From Chaenocephalus aceratus (taxonomy: Eukaryota; Chordata; Actinopteri; Perciformes; Channichthyidae): DNA of 64,000 nucleotides. The position numbers and the translations under genes were made by a program. Below are positions 1-11,945 of this stretch, piece by piece. Below the pieces are notes generated by a model. The model was not told the DNA's origin. It did no database searches and saw only the letters and a program-made list of their open reading frames with translations. Position 1 is the first letter of the stretch. The number at the start of each line of letters is the position of its first letter. The stretch spans positions 36,460,666 to 36,524,665 of the forward strand of contig CM043797.1 in assembly GCA_023974075.1 (NCBI GenBank), given 5' to 3'.

Positions 1-354
1 CACCAAGTGTCACAAGCTCAAAATAATGACATTGCATAATGCCCTTTAATAACCAATGACAAACACGGTAACACCTTATGCAGCAGAAGAAATGTTTATA
101 AATGTAGATGTACAAACCACAGGGTTTTTATTGCATTGCAAATAAAGTGGCTACTTTATTTATGTTTATATCATTTTATTTCGAGTGTGGATGGAGTAGC
201 TAAAATAATAACTTCCGAAAACAAGGATTTTAAACGTTTTTTGCTACAAATCGTATCAGTATGTAGTTATTTCGGCATCATTTTGATTCATGTATTACAA
301 TTGTGTTGTTGTTGGTGTACGTGGAGGTAAGCCCCGCCTCCTCACTAGCTCATC

Positions 355-1150
355 TACACTGAACAAAAATATAAATTTTTCATGAGATGAACATTTTTTT
401 TTTTATAAACACAAAATAACCATTTCTCTCAAATATTGTTCACAAATCTGAAAAAATCTGTGATAGTGAGCACTTCTCCTTTGCCGAGATAATCCATCCC
501 ACCTCACAGGTGTGGCATATCAAGATGCTGATTAGACAGCATGATTATTGCACAGGTGTGCCTTAGGCTGGCCACAATAAATGGCCACTCTGAAACGTGC
601 AGTTTTGCTTTATTGGGGGGGTCCGGGGGGGTCCGAAAACCAGGCAGTATCTGGTGTGAGGGGTAGGGTTAGGGTTAGGGTAATGTTGTGAATCGAGTGG
701 CCCATGGTGGTGGTGGGGTTATGGTATGGGCAGGCGTATGTAATGGACGACGAACACAGGCCACTCGATTCACAACATTACCCTAACCCTAACCCTACCC
801 CTCACACCAGATACTGCCTGGTTTTCGGACCCCCCCCAGACCCCCCAGACCCCCCCAATAAAGCAAAAATTCACGTTTCAGAGTGGCCTTTTATTGTGGC
901 CAGCCTAAGGCACACCTGTGCAATAATCATGCTGTCTAATCAGCATCTTGATATGCCACACCTGTGAGGTGGGATGGATTATCTCGGCCAAGGAGAAGTG
1001 CTCACCATCACAGATCTTTTCAGATTTTGAACAATATTTGAGAGAAATGGTTATTTTGTGTATATAGAAAATGTTTTAGATCTTTGAGTTCATCTCATGA
1101 AAAATGGGAGCAAAAACAAAAGTGTTGCGTTTATATTTTTGTTCAGTGTA
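355..1150. mobile_element. TA-flanked foldback element with telomere-like motifs, copy 1
   Basis: The ends are TA + CACTGAACAAAAATATAAA (left) and its reverse complement + TA (right). The whole element is a long inverted repeat: left arm 355-702, loop 703-758, right arm 759-1150. Each arm contains a short run of GGGTTA-type telomere-like repeats (about 660-683 and reverse about 778-800) and a G-run. TA on both outer edges suggests a TA target duplication as used by mariner/Tc1-like or related transposases. There is no coding capacity, so it is probably non-autonomous. A second copy lies at 62768-63264. Confidence 0.8.
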
Positions 1151-1214
1151 GTTTGAGTGATGTAATTAAACAAAAATGAAGTAACGTATGACAATCTTTT
1201 GCTTGGCATCCGGT

Positions 1215-2451
1215 TAGGGTGACCAGATCCCAACAAACCAAATGTGGGACAAGGAGTATGGTTGTGTGGGACAATGTGGGACACCCTCTCAACAGCATCC
1301 CCCAACCCCCAGAAAAAAAAACCGTAAGAAATATATAACAACAGAGCAGAAAGTGAAGTCAAAATGCAGTTTTTTAATAAAGAAAAGTAAACTAAGGCTA
1401 ACCAAGGCAGCAGGCATTATTCACTTCAAGTGTTTAGAAATGCATCTTCTTAATTCAACTAGTGTATTACCTGTACAAGTAGGCACAACATAAATTAATA
1501 GATAAAATAAAACCAACACTGGCCAGGAGGGAACAGAAACATAATAATACATAAAATAAAATAGCTTTCAGTTTTGTCCATCACAGCAACAGAAGGTGGG
1601 CCCCCACACACAGTGTGTGGGCTATTTTGTCACCTAGAACCACTGGTGTCTTTGACTCTGTCAAACAACTCTCCACAGAGGCAGGGGCAAGCACATCTGT
1701 TATTATGGACGCTGCTTTTGTACGACCACATGACATTTTCTTTATTATCTTTACTAGAGTCTGGAAAAATTGTCGGCGCTAGGTTGTACAGTCATTTGAC
1801 CGGTATGAATGGGAGTGTTGCACTATATGGTAAACACTGGTTATTTCTGCTGCTGTTACCTTGTCTGAGTGACCATCATTTTTTGGTTTGAGTAGGAATG
1901 TCTCCATAGAGTGGGATGTCTCTTTTTGAGCGACACGTTTCTTGTGAGAATCGCATTCTCTGTGTCTTTTGACGTCGTATTCACTGCCATGTGAAATAAA
2001 AAAATTACTCTTGCAAAGATTGCAAAAAACTCTCTGAGAGTCGCCCTGCACTGGCTTCACCCACGGGTAAGTGTCTTCCCAGTCTTTGTTGTATGTGCAT
2101 CTTCTTTTCTTCTTAGCTGTAGTTTCAGTTTCCTCCATTTTCCATAACCTGCTGCGTCGCCTGCGTTCGTTGTTGTTGTTTGGCGGGGTGGGGGTGTGTG
2201 TGTGAGTGAGTTACTCTCATTGGTTAACACTTGACCAGCACCCGCCGTGTGTTTGATTGACAGCAAGCACAGCCCCCTGATGATAGCCTTCCCTGCTTTC
2301 TCAACAGCCATTGGATGAATCTGATTTTAAAGAAAAGCGTTTTAGCCAATCAAAATGAAATATGCGGGACATCGTCTCAATTTGCGGGACGCACCAAAAG
2401 TCGTGAAAATGCTGTGCAGTCCCGCGCAAAGCGGGACATCTGGTCACCCTA
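1215..2451 (-). mobile_element. hAT-family transposon remnant with perfect 8-bp target duplication
   Basis: The terminal inverted repeat is TAGGGTGACCAGAT at the left and ATCTGGTCACCCTA at the right. The flanks are perfect 8-bp duplications, CATCCGGT at 1207-1214 and again at 2452-2459, the hallmark of hAT insertion. The element is 1237 bp and keeps only the N-terminal BED-finger part of a transposase ORF on the minus strand, so it cannot move by itself. Confidence 0.9.
1779..2138 (-). pseudogene. BED-type zinc finger fragment of hAT transposase
   Basis: An ORF of 119 codons starts M-E-E-T-E-T-T-A-K-K-K-R-R. It carries C-N-L-C near residue 42, then I-S-H-G-S-E-Y-D-V-K-R-H with a second histidine five residues later (H-x5-H), a typical BED finger order (C-x2-C...H-x5-H). 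In full-length hAT proteins this domain binds the transposon ends. The RNase-H-like catalytic domain and dimerisation tail are absent, so this is a truncated remnant inside the 1215-2451 element. Confidence 0.75.
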
Positions 2452-2840
2452 CATCCGGTGTGAACGGATCATAAGTTTAGCAGCTACCATGAAAACAAAT
2501 CTTATTTACCACCAAACGTGGTACAGCTAAGGCTGATTAGTATTTGTTCATGTTCCTAGTGAACACAATCTCATTTGAATTATGTTTTGTGGCTAAATAA
2601 AGACGACCTTTAAAGCCATTTGGATGACACGCCTTGGGAACAAAAATGCCAACCCCAAATTGTATGACAATCCATTTTTCCATTAGATATCGGAACCAGT
2701 CCATCTAAACGTTTTGGGGATATTGCAGTTCAGATCAAATTGTTAGACCAAACACATCACTTAGTCCAGTAGCTGCTTGTTTGGGTAAACGCTTACTATT
2801 TTAACAATAATAGATTTATTTTGTAAGCGCTTTTACAGGT

Positions 2841-3132
2841 GCGTCTGTTCTTCTTGGCAGTCACCACACACAACTAGCACACGGGAGACTTTAGAAACAC
2901 GTACAGGCATCATTGGATAGCAAACAAGCACACAAACACACAGTGCATTTAGATTAATGATGAGTACATCTACATATCCCATAGACAGACAATAGAGTAC
3001 CAGCAAGAAGCCATGCCCACCACAACCTTTTACCACACACACACAGGCACACACTTCAGGTGACAGTGACTGTATTTTATATTACATAATTACCTACAGC
3101 AGCATTAAATAAGTCTTGAATAGATTTAATTG
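2841..3132. repeat. Direct duplication, copy A
   Basis: About 292 bp from GCGTCTGTTCTTCTTGGCAG to AGATTTAATTG is repeated at 3620-3921 in the same orientation with few differences. Copy B has about 10 extra bases from short inserts such as ACACAT and CTCCAG. It is rich in short CACA tracts and codes for nothing recognisable. Confidence 0.9.
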
Positions 3133-3619
3133 TCTATTAAGATTAGGACCTGATTAATCAAGTTCTCAATTTCCCTACCTTTAGTAGGCAGCAGAAAAAG
3201 CAAAAACATAAAGTAGGACAGCCTTTTACAGTTTCAGTTAATCATTTAATTTATTCAGATGATATTGGAAAAGTCTGAAATAGGCTATCAAGTTGTTGCT
3301 CCTAAAAGCAAGGTCCAAAAGTTGTCATTCTGCTTGGAACTATAGCACACATTCCGAGTACCTTCTCCCTGATTCAATCACCGAATTTCAGACACATTTC
3401 TCTGCTGACCTCCCTAGAGCAAAATGTGTGTGCTCACCAGGAGGCAAAGTAATTCTACCCTGCCACCAGGCCAAAACTAGCGTCCTGGATTCATGTGCAA
3501 ATACAAACACACACTAAGCAGTAGAAGTGTGTGACAGTTTGTGTGTATGTGCAGACACACGCCAGCCAAATGGTTTATTAAACATTGCTGTCTCCTGCAG
3601 TGAGCCCTGGTTTTCCAGG

Positions 3620-3921
3620 GCGTCTGTTCTTCTTGGCAGTCACCACACACAACTAGCACATGGGAGACTTTAGAAACACACACATACAGGCATCATTGGA
3701 TAGCAAACAAGCACACAAACACACAGCTCCAGCGCATTTAGATTAATGATGAGTACATCTACATATCCCATAGACAGACAATAGAGTACCAGCAAGAAGC
3801 CATGCCCACCACAACCTTTTACCACACACACACATGCACGCACTTCAGGTGACAGTGACTATATTTTATATTACATAATTACCTACAGCAGCATTAAACA
3901 AGTCTTGAATAGATTTAATTG
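3620..3921. repeat. Direct duplication, copy B
   Basis: Second copy of the 2841-3132 block, offset by about 780 bp. The intervening 3133-3619 sequence is unique, so this is a local segmental duplication rather than a tandem array. Confidence 0.9.
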
Positions 3922-6329
3922 ACTTGTGGAGAGGGCACTTCACTTTCAACTGATTCATTAGTCAAACACAATGGAAAAACTAATTGAATTCAAGCTCCAC
4001 ATTCAAATGGGTAAAAATAGCATAAGTGTCCATACTAAGCCACCACTGCATGGACACACTGACAAAAGCACACGCATACTGTGTTTATTAATCAAGCAAA
4101 TAAATAAACACAAGGATAATTATGTGTTATTGTTGAGTAAATGGAGAATTGCACAGGTGAAAATAACGTAGATCTATGCCACAATTTTAGATGCGGATTT
4201 TGTTAAACTAATACGTTTGCGCTGTGGACCAACACTATACATTGACGGGGAAGGGGGTAGCAATAAAGATAACACCATTAAACAGTTACACAACATAACA
4301 GAAATAATATCGATAGCAGCGTCCCTAGCAACAAGTAACAAGTAGTTAATAATAATAAAAGACATTTTAAACAGTCAATAAAAAGCAACACAATCTACCT
4401 GCATTGTATTACTCTAAGCGTGTAATAACGTGCTTTAACCAGTAGGTGGTTTGGGTTAAAAAGCTGTCAAGTTTACAGTGTTAACAAAATAAAATATAGG
4501 CTACTACTGTTTCTGGTTTAGTTTACGACTATATAGTTATTGTTTTGATATTTGTAACACAAAAGCGATGGAAAAACCTCACAGCAACACAGAAAATATG
4601 AAAAATACCCAGTGGTCTAGTAGTTAATAAAAAACAATAATATCAAAACATAATATTACTAACTTTATTGTGAAATTCAAACTGAACGGTAAAAGAATAG
4701 TTTCCGGTCTATTCTGAGCCCGATCTCTGTAGATAAATAAAAATAAAGAACTACGACAGATGTGTAATATATTTAATGCAGCCAAACCATTTATTACAAT
4801 GCATTCATGTGATGACTTTCAAAGAGTAAAGCAAGCACTGCTGAATAAAGTATGATTTTATCTTTTACGAAACGTTTTTTTTTTTCATATGGAATGCAGT
4901 TGGAGCACATGGTGTAGTCCTAAACGATAGCTGGGGATTCTGGGTAGTGTAGTGTCTTCTGCCATCCTTTACTCCGAAAAAATATTTGTTTCTCCGAATT
5001 GAAGGGGGAAAATACAAAAGCATTGCACACAATTTAAACCAATCAATGTTGTGTAATTAACAAGGATAATCTGGTGTTTTTTAGTCGATGAGTAGTGCAG
5101 ATATCACTGTAAAAATCAATCGACAGTAAGGGGAATACTTACTTCCTGGTGTACAATTCTCCGTTATCCAATGGGAATGGATGATTTAAGGGCAGCCGAC
5201 ACAAACGAATGCCGTGCTTCCATGAGCGTCAAATCCCGCTGCAGATGGGAATACATTGCAATCAGTTGAAAGCTATTTGCGTCCCTTTATGACGCTGAAG
5301 GAGCCTAGGAGCGTCACAACTGGACGCCACGGGACACTGACCAAACGTCGCTCCTGGACGATTAGGGAGTGAGAGTGTGTTGCATAAATCAACGTGGTTG
5401 GAATACATGAGTTTGTTGTTTTCACTATCAAACATTTCCACCAGCAAGTGTTATTGAACGTTTAAAAGCTGAAAATAAAGTTTAAAATGAATGGTTTGAA
5501 CTAAAAGTATTTCCATATATATCCACACAAACATGCCATTTACATGTTTTATTCATGCATAATGTGAACCGGCATTTGCTTTAGTTGTTTACCTCTACTT
5601 CCGCGATGCAATTACCCTCACACATTACCTCCTATCTCATATTAAGCACAGTCGCATGAAAAGCCACATTTCACTCAGGATTGCTTGAGTCACATATTAA
5701 ATGCACATGATCAGTTTGCCAATGAGCGCACACACACTATCTTGTCTTATTTAGATTATAAGTGCAGTCACTTTAGCTTTTTGTCACATCAACACTAATA
5801 CACACCCTTACACCACCCGCTTTTTTTGTTTTGCTAGATCTTATTAATGCTCCATATAGCAGCACGCCATTCACTCAGCCTGAAACATATGAACTGAGTT
5901 CACTGGAGTCCCACGCTTCATTGGCACCAACAAATATCAAGAAGGTTGGGCAGATGGTAAAAACATGATGAGTAATTTTAACACCAGACATGTAAACAAA
6001 GGAAATTAGGCTCTGTTGTTGTAAATATGACAGATATGCCAAAGTGTGAGTCAAGGACACAACTAATTCTCATTATACTTCCATTTAATACTTTGCCATG
6101 TTTTCTTTTACACACAAGGACATATAAAAGTAACAGAGTGGTGCGGTGATGACGTATTTTGATGGCCATAAAAGTAGCATCTGTGGTTTGTACACATACT
6201 GAATAAATACATTTATAAATAAATAAACAGAATTTGTTTCCTCCAGTTTCTGAGCAAATATGAGGAACTGTGAGTCCTATGTGACGCTGCCCTCAGCCAA
6301 CGACTGATGTTTTGTTTTCTAATCCAATA
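3922..6329. other. No gene recognised; AT-rich intergenic DNA
   Basis: I see no ORF with a recognisable product, no RNA gene and no clear transposon end. ORFs here are short, and none looks conserved. Confidence 0.6.
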
Positions 6330-6677
6330 CGGTACGTCCACACAGCGGCTTTGGTAAAAGCTTGCCGGCGGGCGTGTCTGAAGCTCGACCAACAACCAAT
6401 CACATGAATCTCCCGCCCCTGACACACAAGCAGCGGTTTGATTGGCTAGAGCTTGTACTGGCATATGATTGGATTGGCTGACGCTTCCACCGAAAGCTTC
6501 AGAAGATTCAAAAGTTGAACATTGCTCAACTTTTGAATCCTGAGATGCCTGGAAATGTCCATGTTGCTTCCCACAATGCAGTTCGGCGAAAAGTGAGGCA
6601 AAGTGACGTCACCCCATTCAAAGTGAATGGTCAGAAGCGTTGGAAGATTTTTTTAACGTTGCTGTGTGGACGTACCG
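6330..6677. mobile_element. TA-flanked MITE
   Basis: The terminal inverted repeat is CGGTACGTCCACACAGC at the left and GCTGTGTGGACGTACCG at the right, each flanked by TA. Length is 348 bp with no ORF of interest. A strong internal hairpin (GATTCAAAAGTTGA...TCAACTTTTGAATC) lies near 6506-6540. TA flanks suggest a Tc1/mariner-type mobiliser. Confidence 0.8.
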
Positions 6678-6779
6678 TAACCTACTACTAATAATAATAT
6701 AATAACTAATAATAACTAATAATTTGTACCCTGTGTCCTTTTGTGTCCTTTTGTAGTCAATTTCCTGTTGTTTGTCTTG

Positions 6780-6943
6780 TCTTACCCCGGCTGATACTTC
6801 ACTAAATCCACTGTTTTAATTTGTAAGGTAAAATTGTAAATGTAAATTGTAAATCTGTAACCCTGTAAGGTGTCCTTGGGTGTTATGAAAGGCACCCCCC
6901 AAAATAAATGTATTATTATTATTATTATTATTATTATTACTAC
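6780..6943 (+). mobile_element. L2-like LINE/SINE 3' tail
   Basis: The segment around CCTGTAAGGTGTCCTTGGGT, followed by TGAAAGGCACC and a run of ATT repeats (to about 6940), is the usual 3' end of fish L2-type retroelements. The body is missing, as in a severely 5'-truncated copy. Confidence 0.6.
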
Positions 6944-8205
6944 GATTTACATAACGTACTTCAGTGACGACAGGCGGAGTCTCTCACTGCTGATTGGCTT
7001 TCACGAGTCAGTGTCACGCAAACTTCAGGTGAAAAAATGGAAATCTCTCAATTAAGTGATTGACATACAATGTGCGTCAGAATAATCCCCAAATAGTGAT
7101 GACACTGTTTTATGATTTTTAAGCGTAAATGTAATCGCCAGGAGTCAAAAGCTAACACTAGGGTATAAACAAACTCCATCACAGACGCATGGCTGCACAT
7201 CACCACCGCTAAGCTAAACATGTAATGACTTTAAGCAGTCTCATTTATTTACGTCTGTTATGTAATAGAACAAAATGTAAAAGTCTCTTAAACTTGTGTT
7301 ACCAACCTTATTTCAGGCATCCTACCAAAAACACTTTTACAAATGGTTGACTTGAGACAAGGGAAATGGAAGCGCTTCAATGCAAACTCATTTCTAAATC
7401 ATCATCTGTTGTCACATTGTATTTCTTTACTAATTACAGCCAGTCCAAAGCATGACTTACCCGCTTCTTTAATCAATGAATTGCCTAATTGTATCAATAC
7501 TTTCATTATGTAGTTTCAGAAACATCTTAAACATATCATTAAAAACACACACAAATATTTTTTTATGGTAAAAAGGTTTTGAACAGATTATCATAGGGAC
7601 CTTTGGAAACAAAATTAATATTATTTTATGAAGAGCATGAGGAAGCGTTAAAACAGCGCAAGAATAAAATGAACCGTGTAATTTTTCTCCTTAAGGTAAT
7701 TGGGAAGAATTATAGGCTAAAGCTTTATTGTTTAGACAAGAGCTCGGAAGAAGGCTCATACAGTTATTACCCAAATTACTTTTCTTTATTTGTGTAATAT
7801 GGAGCCGTGTATAATCATGTCCCCATATGGACATGATTATACATCTTATCTCAGTACATCTTTTTTAATCTAGCAGTCTTTTAATTTGATATTGTTCGCT
7901 TCTCCTTTTTTAGTACGTTCCCCAGAAGTGCTCTCTCTCTCTCTTTGTTTCTTCTTTCGCCTTTTTCTCTCTCCCTCGCTGTCTCCATCATTATGCTAAC
8001 ACATTTAAAGGCCGGCTCCCGCTGTGCAGAGTAATCCTTCAGTGAAGCTCGCTGCCTTAATGCGTCTACGAGCCTGCGATTCCTCCAAAATAGATCCATC
8101 TCTTGGATGACGCCGGCCCCAAGGTCAACTCAGAGTCGCACACAGGCCGTGCACACACTTACATTTACATGCATACAGAACTATCTGCACTAACGTTTTA
8201 CAATG
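6944..8205. other. No gene recognised; one perfect inverted repeat at 7808-7843
   Basis: The stretch holds no recognisable gene. A perfect 15-bp inverted repeat (TGTATAATCATGTCC, 6-bp spacer, reverse complement) is at 7808-7843. A short ORF at 7603-7797 has no features that suggest a family. Confidence 0.55.
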
Positions 8206-8668
8206 TGGGCCCTATTATGCTCCTTTTCAGGTATTAGTATTTAGTGTTTCTACTGGGACGTGTCTCCATGCTTTAATGTTCAAAAAGCTCTTCATTTTTC
8301 TCATACTGCCTGTGCTGCAGCCCCTCTATTCACCCTCTGTCTGAAACCAGAGCCCAGTCTGCTCTGATTGGTTAGCTGGCCGACTCTGTTGTTATTGGTC
8401 AACCACTTAGAGATGTCCCGCCCCTTAGCCTATTATGTGCAATGTGTTGGAGCGCTAGCCAATAGGAGCACGAGTGTTATGACGTTGCTATTTTCCGGAA
8501 GTAAACAAAGGAGTCCAATGGAGGCGTTTCAGACAGGTGGGGGGGGGGGGGGGGGGAGCATTTACTTAACTTTGGAATGTTAGCCTTCACAGACCATTTA
8601 CATGCACACAACCTATATAACACAGGAAAGGGAAAACCCCAAAAGCATACAAGGGTCTCTTTAAAAGT
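8206..8668. mobile_element. G-run MITE family, copy 1
   Basis: It begins GGGCCCTATTATGCTC and ends near AAGGGTCTCTTTAAA. It shares with 13168-13497 the segment CTGCTCTGATTGGTTAGC and neighbours, and with 17866-18120 (inverted) the segment around CCCCTTAGCC plus a long G-run (about 18 G at 8537-8556). No coding capacity. Confidence 0.65.
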
Positions 8669-9502
8669 GCTACCTCAAGATTTTTGGCACTTATTGTCCT
8701 AAAAGATAGTTTACTTCTCATCTATTAATACAAACACTAATATATTGTTTCTTTGTAAACTTAATAAACAATAACACACAAAGCCAGAAACATAGTCATG
8801 TGCAATTTTCATTACAAGCCATGCATGAAATCGCATACACATCCATGAGCAGACAGCCGTCAAACATACAAGGATGTCCTTTGTTGCAAAGTCAAATTCT
8901 CAAAACTCAAACTAATTTTTTACTTGTCAGTCAGACATCCACATCACACCGGCACTGTGTAGTGGTTTAATTGTATTACTTTCTCCCTTGCCTTACTTGA
9001 TATGATTTTTGGTGATTTTACAAATTATAATTAGCTGCTGGTTTTATCATTATAATAATATTAACAGCTTCCCAATAAACAGTAGCATATTGAATAGTCA
9101 AGGTCGGCTTTTTGAGGTCAGGAAGTAAAACAAAAGGCCCGTCTTATTTGCTGAAAGTGTGACCTGGTGATTAAAAGTTTGTGCTCTAAATCCACAACAA
9201 GCCCTTGTCCTCTTTGTTTTCCAGTGACGTCAGGGCGGCATTTAGGAAGGATTTGGTCATCATCCCCATCTTAGTTACTGCGGCTATTATTTTCATCATG
9301 GTCTGAGACGGGGGATTTATGTGATGAGGATGTTATTAGACTGTCTGTAGGAGGGTACGGAAGTATTGGACAACGGATCATGAAGGGGTTCAAATCCTAA
9401 GAATAGCACTGAAGGCAAAGCTGTGTTACGTAATGTACAGACACACAGAGACGATAAGGAGAAAGTGGGGACGATTGTCCTCTTGTCTCTGCTGCTCTGT
9501 GG
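8669..9502. other. No gene recognised
   Basis: Unique-looking intergenic sequence with no coding or repeat structure that I can name. Confidence 0.5.
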
Positions 9503-9753
9503 CAGAGTTGGGTGTAACGCGTTACTGTAATAATATTACTTTTGTTGGTAACGGAGTAGTGTAACGCGCTACTTTTATAATTCAGTAATCACACTACAGT
9601 TAATAGCCCCGACACGCGTTACTTCGTTACTTACAAAAATCAGTCATAATCAAACCTCAACAAACACCTGCAAAGAACACATGCTAAGGTGAAGCTAACG
9701 CATAGCTATTTGTTGTTTGTTATATCACGGTCTGTTCTTCTTTCTCTGTTTTC

Positions 9754-10436
9754 TACGGAGCCCCCTAGGGGACATGGAGAAGAAAAAATAAATTATTTGA
9801 AAAATGTTTTAAATAAAAAGTTTTGCGAGATCTCGCAAAACCACGTTGCAGTTTGTAGACGGACCCTAAGCACTCCTCTCCTTCCTCCAGCTGCAGATTG
9901 TGACCAATTATTGATGTTTAGCTCGGATGACGGTGCGTATCGAACTGTTCTGATAAAAACGACTCTGTAGCTCGTTGTCTACCTTGCTATGATTGTAAAG
10001 TCATGTTGTTTGTATTTTTACAACGTTATGTTCATGAGTTATTGATCCGCGAAATTCGAATCTGTCAATAACTCAGCTCAGAGGAACGTGCATGTGTTCT
10101 CTTGAGGTGTCTTCACTTATGTGAAACCCTTTTATATATACAGTCTATGTGTGAAACCCGTGCCTATTGCCAAGCACTGATGTTATATCTTTATATTTAA
10201 AGCCAAGCTCAAAGTAAAATCGATGAACCACTCCATTGTTGTGGTTTCTGTGTTGCCGTAGCAGCCGAACTGACCAGGAAGTACTAAATGAAAAGTATTG
10301 CGAGATCTCGCAAAGGGGTTTGCGAGATCTCGCAAAAGTATTGCGATATCTCGCAAAGGTTGCGATATCGCAAAATATATATATTTTTTTTAATTATTAT
10401 TTTTTTTCTTCTCCATGTCCCCTCGGGGGCTCCATA
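9754..10436. mobile_element. Nested TIR element with GCGAGATCTCGC palindromes
   Basis: The inverted termini are TACGGAGCCCCCTAGGGGAC (left) and its near complement ending GGGGGCTCCATA (right), with the 6-bp direct repeat GTTTTC on both sides (9748-9753 and 10437-10442). Just inside both ends are copies of the palindrome TTGCGAGATCTCGCAA or close variants: one near 9824-9840, and several in 10298-10370. No ORF of known family. Confidence 0.7.
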
Positions 10437-10644
10437 GTTTTCCACTTGTTGCCTGTTTTGAATGACGAATACACACTACCGCCGCCTGCTGGTAAGGAGA
10501 GTTATTGCCACTCACGCATGCGCAGTTCGTACGTGCTCGGCTGAAGTCTTTGTGGTGTCTGGTTCCAGTGCAACACATGGCCCAGCACGCAGAAGAACAC
10601 GCCGACGCAACAGCGTGAGCAGAGATAGACTGCGCAAAAATATA

Positions 10645-10776
10645 CAGATAGCAGGAGACAGAGGACAGCCATGGTCAGATAGCAGGAGACAGAGGACAGC
10701 CATGGTCAGATAGCAGGAGACAGAGGACAGCCATGGTCAGATAGCAGGAGACAGAGGACAGCCACGGTCAGATAGG
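10645..10776 (+). repeat. 31-bp minisatellite, 4 units
   Basis: Four full 31-bp units start at 10645, 10676, 10707 and 10738, plus a partial fifth. The core includes AGGAGACAGAGGACAGCCA. The fourth unit differs by one base (CACGGT for CATGGT). It lies inside the hAT element. Confidence 0.9.
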
Positions 10777-11140
10777 AAAACATTCAGGATCTGGATCAGT
10801 CTTATGCGACAATGGAAACTGAACTAAAGAGAACATTTGAAACTTTAGCAGTCTGCGTGATCTGCCAGTAGGGAGTCACTTTATGTAGAGAGTAACGAAG
10901 TAGTGTAATATATTACTTTTTTAAAAAGTAATATGTAATATATTACTTTAGATTAAAGTGGAGTAACGACCCCATCTCTGCTCTGCGGTTGGTAATAGCA
11001 GCAGAGAGTCACACAGCACATCCATGACTCATGGCAAGTCACCATCTGCTTCCAGCCAGGGACGAGCTTCACAGGGAGGGCATGATGCAGAAGGTTCCGG
11101 TTTATCTTTCCTCCATGTGCCACCCTCCCCTGTGTGGAGG

Positions 11141-11242
11141 CCCTGCCAAGTGGGGAGAGTCCCTTGAATAATGACATGGATGAGAAAGCCAGACCCCTGC
11201 CAAGTGGGGAGGGTCCCTGAATAATGACATGGATGAGAAAAC
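11141..11242. repeat. Tandem duplication, 54-bp period
   Basis: CCTGCCAAGTGGGGAG followed by AATAATGACATGGATGAGAAA occurs twice with a 54-bp offset and few differences. Confidence 0.85.
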
Positions 11243-11699
11243 CTTGATGGCTTAAACCCCTCGACATGACCACATGGAACCCTGTGTCTTTGCAGTGAGG
11301 ACATTACCAGCTTAATCATGTTTATTTCCATAGACATGCTGTTAGACTAATAGGTTACTCATACCCTATCTTATCATCTACTTTCCCTACCTCTCTTCGA
11401 TCTCTTAGTTTGTCTTTCTCCATTTTAATATTTAAATTAGCACAGGCTGGCCATTCACTAATGGGCTTTTACATTGACTGTGTTGTACTGTATGAATCCG
11501 TTGGGGTTTAGGTGAGCAACAACTGTAGTTTAATGGTATTACATATATATTTTCAAACCAGATCAGTTGTAGTTGCAGTGATACGAAGCATGTTTGCATT
11601 TAAGTGGCAATAGATACAATTAAAACTAAGTTACAACTAACTATAAAGCAAGGTATCTCTGTATCAGTGTCTGTATGTATACAACGGAAAGCATTTGCA

Positions 11700-11945
11700 T
11701 TTATACTGCTCCCTTCTAGTCTTTGGACCAATCAAAGTGCTTTTAAACTACATGCCAACATTTACCCATTCACACACATTCACACCCTGATTGCAGAGCT
11801 GCCGTACGAGATGCCAAACTGCTCATCATCTAATCTAAAGCTCATTTACACACACTCACACACTGATTGCTGTGCCATGTGGAGCATTTTGAGGTTAAGT
11901 ATCTTGTCCAAAGACATTTGGCTTCTTCCCTTTATTCACAAAGTT
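11700..11945 (-). mobile_element. SINE-like element (same family as 52483-52710)
   Basis: Shares TTTACCCATTCACACACATTC and the downstream AGTATCTTG region with the copy at 52483-52710. That copy keeps a B-box-like GGTTCAATCCC in the minus orientation. This copy is decayed and its tRNA-like head is unclear. Confidence 0.5.

Larger units (their letters stand above)
9503..10980. mobile_element. hAT-type element containing a nested transposon
   Basis: The ends are CAGAGTTGGG (left) and its approximate complement CCCATCTCTG (right). The flanks are the 8-bp pair CTCTGTGG (9495-9502) and CTCTGCGG (10981-10988), seven of eight matching. The arms carry the TAACGCGTTACT / AGTAACG repeats. It has no transposase. 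A second element (9754-10436) is inserted in it, together with a 31-bp minisatellite (10645-10776). Confidence 0.8.

Noticed and set aside
660..800. True chromosome end (TTAGGG runs)
   Set aside because: Only a few units, arranged as inverted arms of a transposon with a loop between them, far from any sequence end.
9822..9842. Regulatory operator (GCGAGATCTCGC palindrome)
   Set aside because: It recurs only near the ends of the nested transposon, so a transposon role is more likely than host regulation.
10645..10776. CRISPR-like array
   Set aside because: The units are contiguous with no unique spacers, and the genome is a vertebrate.
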